Shown here: piece after piece, positions 11,781 to 25,723 of the stretch
Numbering within the stretch: the stretch's first letter is position 1
Layout: the number at the start of each line of letters is the position of its first letter
NCBI GenBank assembly: GCA_004794785.1
Contig: SJOL01008662.1
Location: forward strand, 264,575-328,574
Length of the DNA: 64,000 nucleotides
Direction of reading: 5' to 3'
DNA from: Opisthorchis felineus
Lineage: Eukaryota > Platyhelminthes > Trematoda > Opisthorchiida > Opisthorchiidae
Made by a program: the position numbers and the translations under genes
The notes under the pieces: model-generated
Databases searched by the model: none
Seen by the model: the letters and a program-made list of their open reading frames with translations, nothing else
Told to the model about the DNA's origin: nothing

Positions 11781-14700
11781 GCCATGTCAAAAAAAGGTAT
11801 TTAAATCCATATTCCCTACGTGGGGTATGTGTGTGGATAGTGTCCAGCGCGAGAAATGGTGACAGTGGTTCACCAAAGGGATCGTGACATATCCTGCTAC
11901 ATTAGCTGATCACTGCCAATTAACACAATGCACATAGTGTCTCGCTGCTAACAGCTGACTATATTCTTTTTCCGTAAAATGCAAACACATTTGACATTAT
12001 CTAATCCAAAACAAATTTTTCACATGCTTTAAACTCGATTTTTGCTCCACTAGTGCTATCGGTAGTCAGAGTTTCAAGAGTAAACAGGAAAGTGTGTGAT
12101 AATATGTACAAGAATGTGTAACTTAATGATATCTACTTAAGTGGAATTTCACGATATGACTTTAAAATTCCAGTGCGTCAATGAATTCAAGCCCACAGCA
12201 TCTCTTCCTAAGGACTGATGCTACTTCCACAGTTTTTTGGGCCTTTATTGTCAATTCCTGTCACTGCGCTTTGTGCCTGGACGGAGTATGACAGTGTAAG
12301 TTTTACGGTAAAGAACACTGAAGGAATCATCCAGCGACCAAATATTGTCTTCTTTCTGGAAACACCTACTGGACCCAAGACTCTGGACTCGTCGGTCGTT
12401 CGGATTACTCATTGACAAAGTAACCTGTTATGATAATCTGTATCTAATAGCCATCTTATATGCTGGCTTCCAAATAATGATATTGGAAGAACGGGTGTGC
12501 TTTCCTGGCAATGAAATAAGAGTTTGCAGCTGATAGGCATCAGCTCAGTGGACAGTGTAATGACAAGTCATTTTCGAATGGCTTGAGCACACCCAGAGTG
12601 TAAACTATACGTGATCGCTCCCAATTTGAACCGAAAACGGATTTAATTTCACGCTCATGCATTCACCGAAAGGGGTTAAAAGTGAACAGAAATTAGGCGA
12701 AGTAACTAACTGTTTTATATCCCCTTACCAGGTGATAGTTCTCGCCAACTATCCACTTGGAAAGTGCAAGTGCCAAATGTAAATACCAAAGCACAGTTCG
12801 TAAGCTAATGACACATGTTTGAAGGATCGAAATGCACTGCAATTCTGCAGGAAATTGTATTCACAGCGTCATTACTTTGAGGTTAGTAGTAATACCATAT
12901 TGAAATGCACTCATGTGAGTCAGGACCGGCGACAGTTGCTTTAAGTAAGCTCTCCATTGGGTAACTCACCCGTCACAGGAACAACACAAACTGGAATGCG
13001 ATGGTCTTGTGAGTCAAGGTGTGTGGTAATAAAACAACTGAACCAACTAACAGGATGGAAAAGAACATGTGGTCCACTTGAACACGTTCCGTTAGGAGCT
13101 GAGGGTGTTAATTCGCGTTCAATCAATACATACTTCTGCGTTGACGCACAGGAGCATGGGGAAAATTTCAGGTGTCTGAACTGCACTTCAGCACACGCTG
13201 AATTCAGTGAATAGTTTTACTGTTTTCAACTGCGACAGCTCAGCGACTGACTCAACCTTTGTCGGTTACCTTCATTTCAGAGAGCAACATGTACCACCAA
13301 AGGATGGTGAGTACGGCACATTGCGATGGATTTGGCCTGTACGGTCTTCGATAGGGCATTATGGATGTATGCATACATGTGCTTCTTTCATTGTGACAAC
13401 CGCAACGCCTCTTCAATATCAGATCGGCTTCATTCGTGTACCTCGATTTTGACAACGTCTGTCTGTTTGTAGTTCAGACGTAAGACCCAGTGGTCGTGAT
13501 TTTAATCATCAACGGCTGTTCTGTCAGAAAGAGTCTAGGTGCACATTTATGAGAAAGACGAGCATCTATGCAGATTATTTATCCGGCATACCGGAAGTTG
13601 CCGATTCGATTCCTGCTTTTCAGTGCTTCCTTTTTTCTACGTCACCTTTAATTAGGTCCCTATTCAGAACGGAATACATCTGCCTTCCCTTGCTTGGCAC
13701 GAAACGAACAGACTTATTTTGTAAAGTCAACCCCAGGAATTGAAGGTAACTTCATGAAAGTGTTGACGAGAACATCTAGATAAAAAAACACTGAAATACT
13801 GTCCAAAAGGTATGTCTTCTTAAAAGATTCCGGACAGGTACTCTCAACCCGATTACTGTACATTTTTCCATCACAATGGCAAACAAAAATCCAAGTACTG
13901 TAGAATCCATGATCTCGTCCCTTAAGAAGGGACCAATGGCTTATCTGTCTGGACATTACCTGCCTTTATGCTCTTTAGCCGATGGCGAAACTCTTAGGTT
14001 GATCAAGGCATAATGTAGCCAATTCGGTGCACTTGATCCTGCCGTCACATAGAATATAATGAAGGGAAATATTGAATGCACATGGCCCAAACTGTCTTAT
14101 GCTGGCACATCGATTTCACCGCAAATTCAGCGTGTAACTATCCAAGTTAACTTTCTTCATGGAGGCCAAAAGCTGCGTATTGTGTGACTGTTTTGCGAAC
14201 TAGAGTACCAGTGGAGACGCCCTCTTTTTAAAGCTAATCCTATAGAATATTCAGTCGCTTCGCAACCAGGGACCGAAAGTGGCTGTTTGACCATTGTATT
14301 ATTTTGATACCCGATGATCTCAGTGGTAAACCTCCCACGGACTAGTACAAAAAACAAGTAAGAGACAAGCACAGACATAAGCAACTGAAGAGTAACGATG
14401 AACACGATCTGAGTAGGGGTGAACATATTTACCACCGAGTATTGCAACACTGCCACGATTTCCGAGTCTCACATTCTATCTGAATGCCATTATTTTGTTT
14501 CTTCCCAATGGGAAGTGTTCCATTCAGAGCCTTTAGAGAAGATTCATCCTGACAGATTTTCCTCGAAAAACGTTGTCTCTTCAGTAGGTATTTCCTTACT
14601 TAGGGATAGGGATTTATATACATTGTTTTTTGATTCTCAACTGTAACATTTCTGCTAGCTTGGGGTGACCTTCGTTACGTATTGACGCCTGGAACACATT

Positions 14701-15275
14701 TGATCAAGCATTTCTTGGGTCGTAGCACAAAACTGTAGATATAGTACACAGATACAGATGTGCACAAGGGAGCTGTCCCTACACTGTACATTGTGGTACA
14801 CTTCAGACCAGGTTTTGAATCTACCAGTGGGGCACAGTCACAAGTAGCACAGGAGGAACACTTGCCACTCTGGGTGGATGGCTGTACCAAGTAGTGGTGC
14901 AGTGATCCACAATCAGATACCAAGCGAATTTTCATCGCCTTTGAAAAGTTTGGCTTACTTCTTGACCACAGATTATACTAACGGGATATTAAAAGACGGA
15001 AGCTTTCGGACACGCAGTTTGCTGGTAGCAGTGCTGGGGTAGCCTCTGAGCTTCACCAAGCTATACTTTGTCGCAGTTTGCTGCGCTTTAGGCCTTCCAC
15101 GGACTCCCTGCTCTTGCGAAAATATGCTCCCAAAATTGTCTGATTTACGGTTGGGCTGATCAGAAACTCATGCTGCCCCGACCCGCTGCCTGGACGCATT
15201 TCGTGCAATGACGAGGCGTCAATTTTCAGTCGGCATCAACCCACTCCCTTCACCATTAACGTGTAGGGTTTGCAT
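11781..15275. other. Unassigned; possible short exons only
   Basis: Open frames of 80-100 codons occur on both strands (for example 12957-13214 plus and 14157-14456 minus), often overlapping each other. A 26-base segment at 13281-13306 is bordered by TTCATTTCAG and GTGAGT, so it would be a micro-exon if real. The stretch next to the gag remnant (14675-15275) may hold decayed pol or flank, but I could not find reverse transcriptase or integrase motifs in it. Confidence 0.35.
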
Positions 15276-16079
15276 TCAGCTTCGCTCCTTCTGTCTCACT
15301 AACACTCCTGTTACTGTATCGATTAAGCACAACTTCCTCTTCTTGTCCATCTCAGTTGGAGAGTGTCTCGCAGCCTGTGTCGTAGCACAAATCGCTCCCC
15401 ATCCCTCCCTCGGCAAAAGACGGGTTAGCCAAGCCGTTACTATTGACAGTTGGCTGGGTACAGCGACAGTGGTTCTTCCGGGGACCAGATCTGCCATAGT
15501 TGTAGCATCTGCTCGTTCAAATGTGTCTCCACGGTTCTGTCACCATGGTAGCAAGTTGTTCAGTTATTCGGTCCAATTTGGCCCGCAGTTCGTTCACTGG
15601 CGGCTCTTGGTGCTTTTCCTTTGCAGTGCGGCCAGTAGCGTCTCGGCCTTTTTTCGTGCCAGATGCACCAGATCCTCCTCGCTCAACTGGCCGGTTGGTC
15701 TTGCCAACCACAGTTGAGCACTAAGCACCTGCTGCACACTTTCGACGAACTGGTCAGATAGTAACTGTTTTGGCAACACTCCTTCCAATCCCGGCAAAGC
15801 ACAATCCAGCTACTGCTGCAGACTTGCTAAGAACACATTTGGGTCGCATTCTAGCCGCCTTGAACCACCTCACAGTTTCCTGGCGGTCAGCCGGTCTAAG
15901 TCCGCTGTAAGGGCCCTTTTCGCTGCCACCCAGTCCATCTTTCTCTTCTGGGCGAATGCAGGGCAGCGTAGTTCTGTTGTGTTGTTGTTCACGTTTTCAA
16001 AAGTTAATATTCTCAAGCGTCTTTTTGAACTTTCATGAACGTTTTTTGAATAGCAAACAATGCTGAACAAGTACTGCAA
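15276..16079 (-). pseudogene. gag: Broken gag of an LTR retrotransposon
   Basis: Four minus-strand segments in different frames (16079-15870, 15797-15594, 15711-15517 and 15497-15276) together read like a Ty3/gypsy-type gag. In order: a capsid-like part with MDWVAAKRALTADLDRLT; DPNVFLASLQQ, a stop, LDCALPGLEGVLPKQLLSDQFVESV; a charged linker with KKAETLLAAL; then, in yet another frame near 15500-15450, CYNYGRSGPRKNHC. The last resembles a CCHC zinc knuckle (C-x2-C-x4-H-x4-C) whose second Cys is Tyr and whose His is Pro. Several in-frame stops and at least two frameshifts show it is dead. The pattern VFL-L-DQF is typical of gypsy gag proteins, which package the element RNA. No protease, reverse transcriptase or integrase follows downstream, and LTRs were not found. 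Assignment to the gypsy class is by general resemblance only. Confidence 0.5.
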
Positions 16080-19000
16080 AGCGGTTCCACAATTTTTGTA
16101 CTGCCCTCCCAGCAGATTCGGGGAGAGAGTTTTGACACCTGACCGAACACTAATCGTGCGCTACATCAGTAGTACACACCGTTACTCTGGTGGTCCAGGG
16201 CTGTCGGGGTACGCGGTAGACATGTTACCTTTTTTCGAAGAATTCAGACAACCATCTCGGCATCCTACCTCAGTCTAATTTCGATCTGCAACCGTCGACT
16301 GACCCCAACGAGTTCTAGCCTAGGTTGGACGAGCAGATTCTTATAATGCGAAATAGAAAACAGTGAAAGTGTTAATGTGATCGGTCTTCACTTCTTATTG
16401 ATTTTCTTCCAAACCGCTCATTTATCTCTATTATATTTATTTAATTTCCCAATACCGAAGACTGAAGGTGAAGCGAGGATTCGCTAGTGATTTGTTTCGG
16501 TTTAGTATGTCGGTTGAAAGCATATACGTTACAAGTGGTGTGAATTGGTTAACCCTGATTCGTGTTTTATTGCATAATGAACACGTTATGTCCTATGTAC
16601 ATGCCTTCCCATAGTTTAATAATCCTCAAGGGACAAATGTCTCTCTTTCAGTCCCCACTTTTTTCGTCAGGTTTTTTCTAGTTTGAACTATATTTCACTC
16701 ACCATGGATGATCTAATGCTGTTGACCGGACTGGTGTGATACTCAGCTTCTCTGGATTTCCTCTCTTAATGATATTCTCACTTACTAAGTATTAACCAAC
16801 ACTGCGTACGTAGTCTATTTTGGTGGTAAGCTGTGAAGAGTAAATATTAGTATTGGTTCGGTAATAATTGAGGACGAGATGTTTCTTGATTTTCCTGTTT
16901 TCTGGGTTGGAGTAACTACCTCATCACTCCGGTACTTAGCGTGGCGGCTGTCCTGCGGTCTTTGGAATAGAAAGATGGATCTCTTCATAATCGAAAAAGT
17001 CATACTCGAAGACTACAATGATAGGTAGTTTCACACTTATTAATACGACCCGACGACTAAGAGGATCGAATCCTGATGAACCCATCCCACTATGATATAT
17101 TTATAGCGCCACATGAGAATTTTTATGGTGAACATGCTGGCCGCCCGAGCTCCCTGTATGCAACTTCTTATTTGCAGCAAAGCAGTTTTCGTAGACACTC
17201 TACCTCCAGTATCAAAAATTGAACATGGTATTTTCAGCGCCTTTCCTCAAGAAGCAACAGTAATATCTCTAGTGCTCGACATCTAAAGCTGTTCGTTATC
17301 TCCCCTCAAAAGTCAGCAGTTCTGCTGTACTCGATTAGAAGTGTGTTTCCAGGTGGCTTGACCATGTGGCGCCTGAATGGTTTTTAACTGCTATGTTAAG
17401 CACTGTGGAACATTGGTGTTTACGTGATTTGCTCTTGCACACTGCTTTTAAAAATACAACTTTCTATAAAGGGGTAAGTGGATGAAGCAAATTTGTGAGC
17501 AACGCGAATTCGCTAAGTTCTACTAAGGGCAGTGAGAGCTTTGTTGTATAAAGCCTAGTGCTAATGGAGTCCAAATACCCAGCTATTCATTTTAAATATT
17601 ATTGGACAGCTCTGTGAAAAGGAACCGTTTCCTGTATGAGTAAGAGAGCGCTTCGATTCAGGTTCCTGTTTTCAGAAAAATTCTCATCGTTTAGTAAGTC
17701 AATGTGCGATAGCATTATCACCACGTGCGTTATCACTGAACCTCGTGACCGTGCCTTCAATTCGATAGAGGTCGTTTACTGAAGAGCTTATGTAATTATT
17801 GTTTATGGGCACACTGAAGGTTCAAAGCTAAACAGGAAATAACGTGCGAATTAGTCACCATTTTGTTCAGAGTCAGGAGTCCATTTGATCAAACAATTTG
17901 TGCCCCTATCTTTTGCACATGTAACAAAAACAGTTTGTCCGTTGTATTTTAAGCCCAATTAACATCTTATTGATAGAAGGAAATCTATATGGGAGACACT
18001 TTCATGGCAGGTTGTTTGATGGCCTAGATAACAATTAGCCTTCATTACCTGATAGCGTGGGATCCCCCGACATATGCCACAATATTGCCAAGTGCATTGG
18101 TTATGCTTCGTGTTATGTACCGATAAAAACATCTGGAACGAAGTGAACTGATACCAAGCTGAATAACTAAGTTTACAAAACAGACAGCTCCAACTCATCG
18201 GTTTGCTTCTAATCTGTCGAATGTTTACAGGTAAAATGGCTGACATCCGTAGTTCTCATCCTAAAAGGAAGCATAGTTACGGAGAGTGTGTGGCAAAATT
18301 AATTCCCCGCAGGTGAAACTAATGTCGTCAAATCTGAACAGATTTTTGGATAACGCTGTGTTTGATAACTTGACCATAGGACACAGAACCTTGAAATCAG
18401 ATGCCGAGTCAATGCCTCGCAAAAAAGTGACCGTGCTCTGCTCACTTTTGTTCGCTGAAACTTTACTAATATCTGTGAAATGTCTAATGTCCAAGTGGTT
18501 TGCTGAACTTTAAGTGGCCCAATGTGGACTAGTAACTCGAAACACTGTGGTCAGCAGGTCATTCGCACATGCTGTGACCCTGTACATACCAAACTATTTA
18601 TGGTACCATGCTGCATCTTAAGAACAGGATGGTTCTCCTCCCATGATATAGTCTAATAACCACCAGAAGAAATCGGGAGTGTATGTGTGTGTATGAGCGC
18701 AGCGTGTTAGATACGCCCGGGAAAATCCACTTTGTATGTGCTAAATTAAACCAAACTTGATAAGTTTACCAGCACTGTGACGTCTTTGACGGGTAAATGC
18801 CATTTCACCGAGACGGAAGGCAGAAGAAGACGTAGAATGCACCCTTGGAGTTGTTCCGCCAGCCATATTTGAAATATACTTCTGATGTTTTACATACGGC
18901 CGTTTCCCATAAAATCACATGTACATCATCACATTCACCAGTAAATTTCTTTTCACCATTTTTCTGAGTGAAAATTAAGGTGACATATCTGCTGACGGTT

Positions 19001-21542
19001 CTGAGTAACTTCAGTCGCTACGAGCACTCATGATAAAAGGAAACTTCAGTTGCGTTGGTTTGCTCTTTCTTGGTGCTTGCTTCTTTACTGTCCCTAAAGG
19101 TGTGACTGTAAAATGTCATGAGGCTATTCCTTACTGGTAGAATTTTGTGAGTAAAGAAGGGCCAAACCTAATATTGTACTTCACCTCACTAGATCAGGGT
19201 TTTTGTAAGAATGCCTAATTTCTTACGTCCACGCGTTATGTACATGCGTGCATGCTTGCATGATTCAGTCCGACAACTGTACGTATCAATCAGAATCAGT
19301 CAAGTAACGCAACACGATTCAAAAACTTTTTCACTGAGGCATCAAGTCTTAGTGACGAATACAAGCAAATAATACTAATTTTGATATTCCCTTTTACCAG
19401 GTGCACAAAGACGCACAAACATACAAGATTAGCCGCTTTCGAGATTGTATCAGCTAGGGTCCATGACTAGTCGGGTTCACCCAGAACCACCTCAGAAATT
19501 TCGGAACGTTCCGTTTATTTTCAAATATGTCATCTTACGATATTTCTTTATTTGCGTATATTATTAAGTACAATACTGAGTTCTCCATCTCTAAAGTGAA
19601 AACCGTGGGAAAATACCAACTTCACGGACCACGTTTTTTATGTGTGCGCAGCTCAGCTTTAGGAGGCTTGACTCCTTTTATCCTCTATAGAAATCAACTC
19701 TGACAGTAAATGAAGTATAGTGATGGGAGGTTTTAGGGTTTAGCTGATTAATGTGGATTGTAACTTGAGGATTTTTGTGTTGAAACGTAAAAAACTCAGG
19801 TTTCGTTTAAAGTGATCCTTGAACATTTATAAGCCACGAAAGATATCCGTGGGAGTCACCAGCACAGTAAACATAGTAAACAAAGCTTGGTCCCTGATAT
19901 TAGGGCATCGTGAGTTTTTATGTAGTGTTCAGGTGCTCACCATGGCACACAACGAAATTCACGGGTAAAAGGGATAATGGACTGCATCTATTCGTCCAGT
20001 AAATGGTTAGGCTACCATCAATTGCCAGCAGGTGACTGGGCCGACCGTTGACCAACGCATGTTCGAAGGTGGTACTAGCAACTGGACACAGAGGTAGATC
20101 CACAACCGGACACAGCCGGTCTCACTAACCCACACTTGTTTAAATCTTACTGACTGATGTGAAAGGACCCGACAGATGATAAGGAATGCATTTTACTTTC
20201 TTCTAGGATGACCGGTCTCAATAAATTTAACACGATGCGCTATAACTTGAACGAACTACTGCACGTATAGATAGAATACCGTGTGACTAAAATACAACGC
20301 TTGATACTGGCATACGCCTAAGCTAGTGATATATGCTGGTATTAACTGTTTGGTGCGAAGTTGGTGACAGGATTGGAACCGAAAATTTAGGTTAAAGCGC
20401 ATTCGAGTTACACTTACGCAAGAATGGTCACCCTACAGAAAAAGAAGATGCATTGTGGGTATCTCCAGGTATCCTCAAAATAATTCACGGGCAGTCGGAT
20501 TCTGAATTGTGCCGATTGCTGAGGCCGCTGGAATTCATTCACATAACCAGCTCCGTATTCAGAAAAAGCGTGTGCTGGCCCACGATCAGCAAAACTACAC
20601 TCTCACAAGTGGCAATGACGTAATCAATTTTACTGGACAGACAGATCTGTTTCTTTTATCCTTCTCATCCTTGGGTCTCCTTACAAACACACACTAGTTG
20701 TTTGTGTTTCTACATAAGTTCGTTAACTTCAAAAGAAGACCTAGATTTTAATTTCAGGATATACACGAAAGAAGAGAGGAAAGAAGAAACTAACACCCAA
20801 ATACAGTAATAATGCATCACTCTAGAAAAGCGGAATAACAAGGATCTGAAATCAACAGAAAAAGCAAATTTAATGTTTACCCTCCCAAGCCTGCTGCCTT
20901 GTGCTCCGAACTTCTCTTGTGCATATTATAGACCTAGCAAAACTCAATGAATCATCGTTAGGTCGAAACCGGTGAGAGCATATGAATGCATGTAATCTGT
21001 GTTTTCCAAAATGTATGCGAGTTGTTGGGTAAAGCAGCCTAGTTAAATGGCTAGTTGACATCGTTATCACCCGAAATAATTTACTGAAATACGCATCCAA
21101 GATATAAATACAGTTCTCTGGTCAAATACTGTGTAGCATAGGTTGTAACGTACTTCATTTTTGATGTGTCATATTTCGACTTAGAATAAATTCATGATCA
21201 ACTCCAAATGCCCGCTGACATTGAGATAAGACGTAACCCAGAACTTTGTGTTTCTGAGGCTATTAAAGACTTTTAGAAGGTGGCGCTTGCAGAATTAAAG
21301 TGTATACCCTGACTGCTTGCGTACCATCTAGTGCACGACACATAGGCTTTGATACTTATGGATGAATGTCCGTTTGAAGTTTCGATGCTTGTCATTTCAT
21401 CACTACTTTCTGGCCTGAAGTTCCAACCTACCTTGAGAAACTATAGTGTGCACTGCTGTGAAAACCATTTTGTTTTTGCGAATTTCACAGATATGCAAGG
21501 TGAGAAACACCGGTAGGTTGACGAAAGTACTTGTTACTCTAT

Positions 21543-21545
<3 letters not shown>
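16080..21545. other. No recognised feature
   Basis: Open frames are short (95 codons at most). Near 17060, GGATCGAATCC resembles an RNA polymerase III B box but no matching A box is seen at the right distance. I find no LTR, LINE or Penelope coding motif and no long tandem repeat. Confidence 0.4.

Positions 21546-21581
<36 letters not shown>
21546..21581. repeat. (AT)n microsatellite, 36 bp
   Basis: Uninterrupted alternating AT. Translations through it give artificial Tyr-Ile runs, so open frames spanning it on either strand are not genes. Confidence 0.97.
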
Positions 21582-21583
<2 letters not shown>

Positions 21584-22289
21584 GTTTTGCAGGCTCGCTT
21601 TGACGAGTCGAGCCATTGCGAGGAATTCGCCTACGAGCAGAGGACGAAATGCTCTAATAACGACTCTGAATGAGAGATCAGAGGAACGTTTTGGCCAACA
21701 AATGCAATGGGATTCATTGCTTTCAACCAAAATACGTTTTCAGGTCATAATCTCATATGAATTTGAATTAAAAGCTTTGACCACTGTTGATAAATGTCTG
21801 ACCTCTGTGCATATATATTTCGAATACATAATAATCTATGGTAACGCAGTGTCAGTGGGCCACCCGATATTATTGATCGGACTGAAATACTGGCCACGAA
21901 AAGGCCAGTCCACGGAGTTCACCTAACTGCATCACAATTACAATTCATTTGGTCTGGATCTGTGTGGCCGCACTGTCATTTTGAAAATTAATGGATCTTA
22001 ACTGCTTCTCTAGAATCGAAGAGTGATGAAATTTAGTCAATGTCCTAACTTATTGATCGGCTGTCCTTTACTGTTTCAGGTTTGCCAAGTTGTTTTATGT
22101 ATGAAATCAGAAACCCGGACCATCAAAGAGCCACCGTCTCGCACTTGACGAGTGTTGGCAGTGTGAGAACTGGAAATATTTAACGGTAATCTCGTCCTTT
22201 AAGTGAAGACAACCTACTTTGAAAAGCAGAGAAGCACTGTACAGCTTTTTATCCTTATTGGAAATTGTCATTGCGCATCTTACAAAACT

Positions 22290-22415
22290 CAAGGGAGACT
22301 CGATCTCGCAACTTCCTGGCTGGTAGTTTGAAAACTCAACCTTCTGGCCACGATCAGCTGATCAGCACCGTAACTCACTCCTAGGACATAGCGCCACTTA
22401 TCCTTCAATCATGGA
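22290..22415 (-). repeat. SINE-like repeat with tRNA-Ser-like head
   Basis: On the minus strand TGGCCAGAAGG (22350-22340) and GAGATCGAGTC (22307-22297) lie at A-box/B-box spacing and resemble a degenerate tRNA promoter. The arrangement is like the head at 55851-55905. The adjoining segment 22381-22410, read on minus, nearly matches 40450-40477 (24 of 27 bases). Likely an old tRNA-derived element or two adjacent repeats. Confidence 0.42.
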
Positions 22416-23724
22416 ACCAACATCACGTGGTCATGTGTTGATTGTTCTTTTCATCCATGCGCGGTAGCCCTGACAATGTTTCGCACATTAATTGCGATAA
22501 ATACGTTAAGCTGCGTCCAGGAACAAAACTAAATGATATCACAAGTCAGCGAAGGCATTTGTGAATAGCATAGGGAATTTTCGTCGTCCCAGCTGTTGAA
22601 GAGCCCAAGGAATCCAAAAAAGGTCCCAAGAGCATTCAATGAACTATTTGCACATCTGGGTAGCACTGACTGTAATGCCTCATCAAATGTGCGCGAGACG
22701 ATTGAATTATTGATGACTGACAGACCTATTTGCTAAGAAAAATTATCGTTCTTTCATTTTGCTCTGATTTATTACAAGGTTGTAAGAACTAATCGAGCTT
22801 AGTTAACATCTTCTAGCAAACTTAATCAAGTTGTGTGTCACGGCCAATTCTCTTCTGTATCGGATATGATTACCTTACCAATTACCAAAATACGAGGTTA
22901 CTGACAAGAAACTGAAATAGGTTGAAAAGGATGTTATTAGTTGGCAAGCATCAGTATTGTACGTTTTCTAATGACTTGGTGTGACTAGGTCTGAGGTTGC
23001 AAAAGTTCATCTTTTATCTGTTGGTTCCTCATATTCAGCAGCAGTTTTCTACATATTGACTAATTCTGATAGACTATCGATATCTCAGTACTTCTTTATA
23101 CCTCAGCACAGCAAACAGATATAATTACGGCGACTGAGTACCACATATTCTAAAAAACCAAACCTTTTGGGTATATCTGATTTCCTCATGAAAAGAAAAG
23201 CGGGTAACGACTTAGAAATCTTCCGCTGTGGGAACATGATACATTTTAGGGTAAAGTAGACTTATCGTTCCGAAAAGAGATTTGATCCCATTCAAAGTTA
23301 TCTCGGCACAATTTCCCTTTTTGACAACAAATGGCTTCACAAGATTCCCATTTTCAATGCTGAACCGCCTCTAATTTTGAAGAATAGAAGATCTCAGAAG
23401 AACAGTCACCAGTCCAAAAATGTAACTGTTTGCATGATCACGTAAATTTTTCATATGTTTCACTGGGAATAAAAAAGGGCAAGTTAAACAGGTCTTAAAG
23501 CAATCAAGCTGATAGACAAAGCCGCACTGAAAGCGTAGCAACCAGTAGTGATTGGAAGGATTTTAGCCCAGATAAAAATTGTCTTTAGCTGAAAACATCA
23601 GGATGTATATACTGCAGCTTTCTGTCATTCTAATACAGGAGTGTCAGTGCTTTTTTCAAGCCAATCTTCACATGAAATTCTACGGTTGTTTCTAATGATC
23701 CCTTATTATTGCTCTTGCTTAGGT

Positions 23725-23890
23725 TTAGCACCCTTTCGATGTAAGGCTGTCCTGCCAACCGAAGTTAGCACGAGAGCTGAGGTTTTGTCAGGTTGCCTAA
23801 ACCTAGACAGGTTTAATCGGGACGCCGAAGTTGGATTCGAACTACGGACCTTCTGATTGCGCCTTAACCACTGAGTCACACAAACCGAAT
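23725..23890 (-). repeat. tRNA-derived SINE, copy A
   Basis: Read on minus, the head has TGACTCAGTGG (23878-23868) as A box and AGTTCGAATCC (23843-23833) as B box, one mismatch from the pol III consensus GGTTCGANTCC. Between them lies AGAAGGTCCGT, shared with 61511-61640. Downstream comes a body containing CTGTCTAGG and CAACCTGACA, which is related to CCTGTCTAGGCTTGGACAGC of the 61.5-kb copy. Same head and body order in both copies supports one SINE family. Confidence 0.7.
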
Positions 23891-24427
23891 ACCACTAACA
23901 ATTCTGCTTTGAAGATGCATCGTCACTAGTCGCCCGTCACCGACATTGATGCGTCTTCAGCAAGGTGAAAGTTCAACTACAAAGTGCTACTTCGATCTTA
24001 TTGTCCGTATTTTCGGTTACTGTACAGTTAACCAATTGCCACAAATATGTACAGCGATAATAGTTTAGAAGTTTACGGACTAAATGGCTCTATTGTTTGG
24101 ATGTTTTGTCTGGTGTGGCAGTATGTAGAAACACAAGGTACAATAATTTGCGCATATTTGGTATTTGGTTCAGCTGGTCGCATTCGACTGAGAAACTGAA
24201 ACAAACGTAACTTTAAGATGTCTATTATACTTTCGGAGTTGGTGAACTTTTGCGGTACCTCATAGTTTGAATTGAATGTGGGCACGCAACCTGCCTCTAG
24301 TGCTCCAAATAACTCTTTGTGATGAGGACAAGCTGCAAAAAACGGACTTCTTCAGTTGGTCGCATCCACCAGGCAAGAGTCGCACGAGACATGTCCTTGC
24401 AGTTCGAAATTATTCTAGAGCGTGTGC

Positions 24428-24434
<7 letters not shown>

Positions 24435-24475
<41 letters not shown>
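24435..24475. repeat. (AT)n microsatellite, 41 bp
   Basis: Uninterrupted alternating AT, preceded by TATATAC. Tyr-Ile runs in frames crossing it are artefacts. Confidence 0.97.
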
Positions 24476-24477
<2 letters not shown>

Positions 24478-25299
24478 AGCCACCAAACTGTGAAAGATAT
24501 CTGCAGATGAGTTTGCACTATTTCCTAACAATAGCATCATGTGGCCACTGCACCTGTATCGATTATCTGTCAATGACGACCGAAATGGTCTATTTTGAGC
24601 AACCTCCGGCGGGTATAGTGTGTTGAGGAAGTGCGATATAACACCACAACGTAAATTTGACGGATGATATGACATTCTGAGTGTGTAGTACTGATTAGTT
24701 TGACTGATCTGAAGAATTTTTTTGCTAAATTTTTTTGCTGATCTTGTTCCTTCGAGTTCACATCGAATTCGTCTTTGCGCAAACGGAAGGTGTACAGCCG
24801 TCCGATGTTGTAATCACTACTGCTAGGCCAGCTAGCCACATGTGCAGTGAGTGTTAAGGCAGATACCAAAAAGGACAACTGTACTGTACACTCTGAAAGA
24901 GTGAAGTCACCTACATCCAATGGTTCCCGGGTGGGTTGGAATATTTGTGCCTATGTGTGGATACATTAGTGCCCACTTATCCCACTCCTGCTGCTTCGTT
25001 TGCCTGTGATGCTTGGTCGATTATGGGCTCCCAGGTCAGCATGTCGGTTGTACGCCGTGACGAGTATGTTGGCACCGATCGTAGATAGCATTGCTCCAGT
25101 CAACGAAAGCTTTGATGCCACTGTCAGTGGCCTGTGTGACTTAGATCAGTATGTTGTGCAGCCAGCTTATTTTCCGACAGATATTAAGATGGTTCAGTTC
25201 AGTTTATCATCACTAAACCACGTGCCAAATGGTACGTTCGTTCCAGCTGCTACGTTTTCGACTACCGAAAAGTGGGAGAGCATGGGAGATACAGCCAAA

Positions 25300-25660
25300 C
25301 GTTGGGGGCGATGCCATGTTCAGTTAGTTCAGGAACTTGGTAGCTGCGAGCGCTATTGAATGCGCGACTGAGCCATTTCTTCCAGTGCCATTAAACATTG
25401 GTGAGTTGAGTGCCGGAGTCCCCATCCAGGGAGTTGTCAGTTGTTGACCCGACTTAGTTTATTGTCTGCTGTTTACTTACTTCGGTGCGAGGTCACACAC
25501 CATCCATCTGTCGGTCGCTTCCCCTTAGCGCACGGCTGGAACAAAAGAGCTCCACGGGGCAGACGGTTCGCTGGCATGCGGAGTACATGTCCTAACCTAC
25601 GCAACCTATGAAGCGACTCCCTCTTTCCTAAAATGATCTGCAGTACCTCAGCGTTGCTAA
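25300..25660 (-). mobile_element. RTE-type LINE, 3' coding end fragment
   Basis: On minus, 25611-25564 encodes HRLRRLGHVLRMPANRL and 25440-25362, in another frame, encodes LPGWGLRHS followed by an ALEEMAQSR-like end. Both match the C-terminal tail of RTE-clade LINE proteins, and the first matches the same motif (LRSLGHVLRMPNHRLPKR) in the longer element at 34.6-37.6 kb. The corresponding DNA is recognisably related between the two copies (GGCATGCGGAGTACATGTCC at 25573 against GGCATACGCAACACATGTCC). Stops and frame changes break it. No reverse transcriptase core is seen upstream, so it is a 5'-truncated copy, as is common for LINEs. The 3' non-coding part may extend to about 24900. Confidence 0.68.
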
Positions 25661-25723
25661 TTCAACGTTGTAAATGGGACTGCACCTCACTGTATCAACT
25701 GCCGGCTTTTCTTTTTTTATTTA

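Noticed and set aside
14675..14935. Cys-rich minus frame as a zinc finger or pol fragment
   Set aside because: Cysteine spacing fits no known finger, and no adjoining retroelement motif continues into it.
21531..21926. Open frames of 60-131 codons through the (AT)n tract
   Set aside because: The Tyr-Ile runs come from the microsatellite; the same happens at 24276-24675 and 55238-55522.
25000..25359. 119-codon plus-strand frame
   Set aside because: It lies antisense to, and partly within, the 3' end of an RTE LINE, so openness on this strand is probably incidental.
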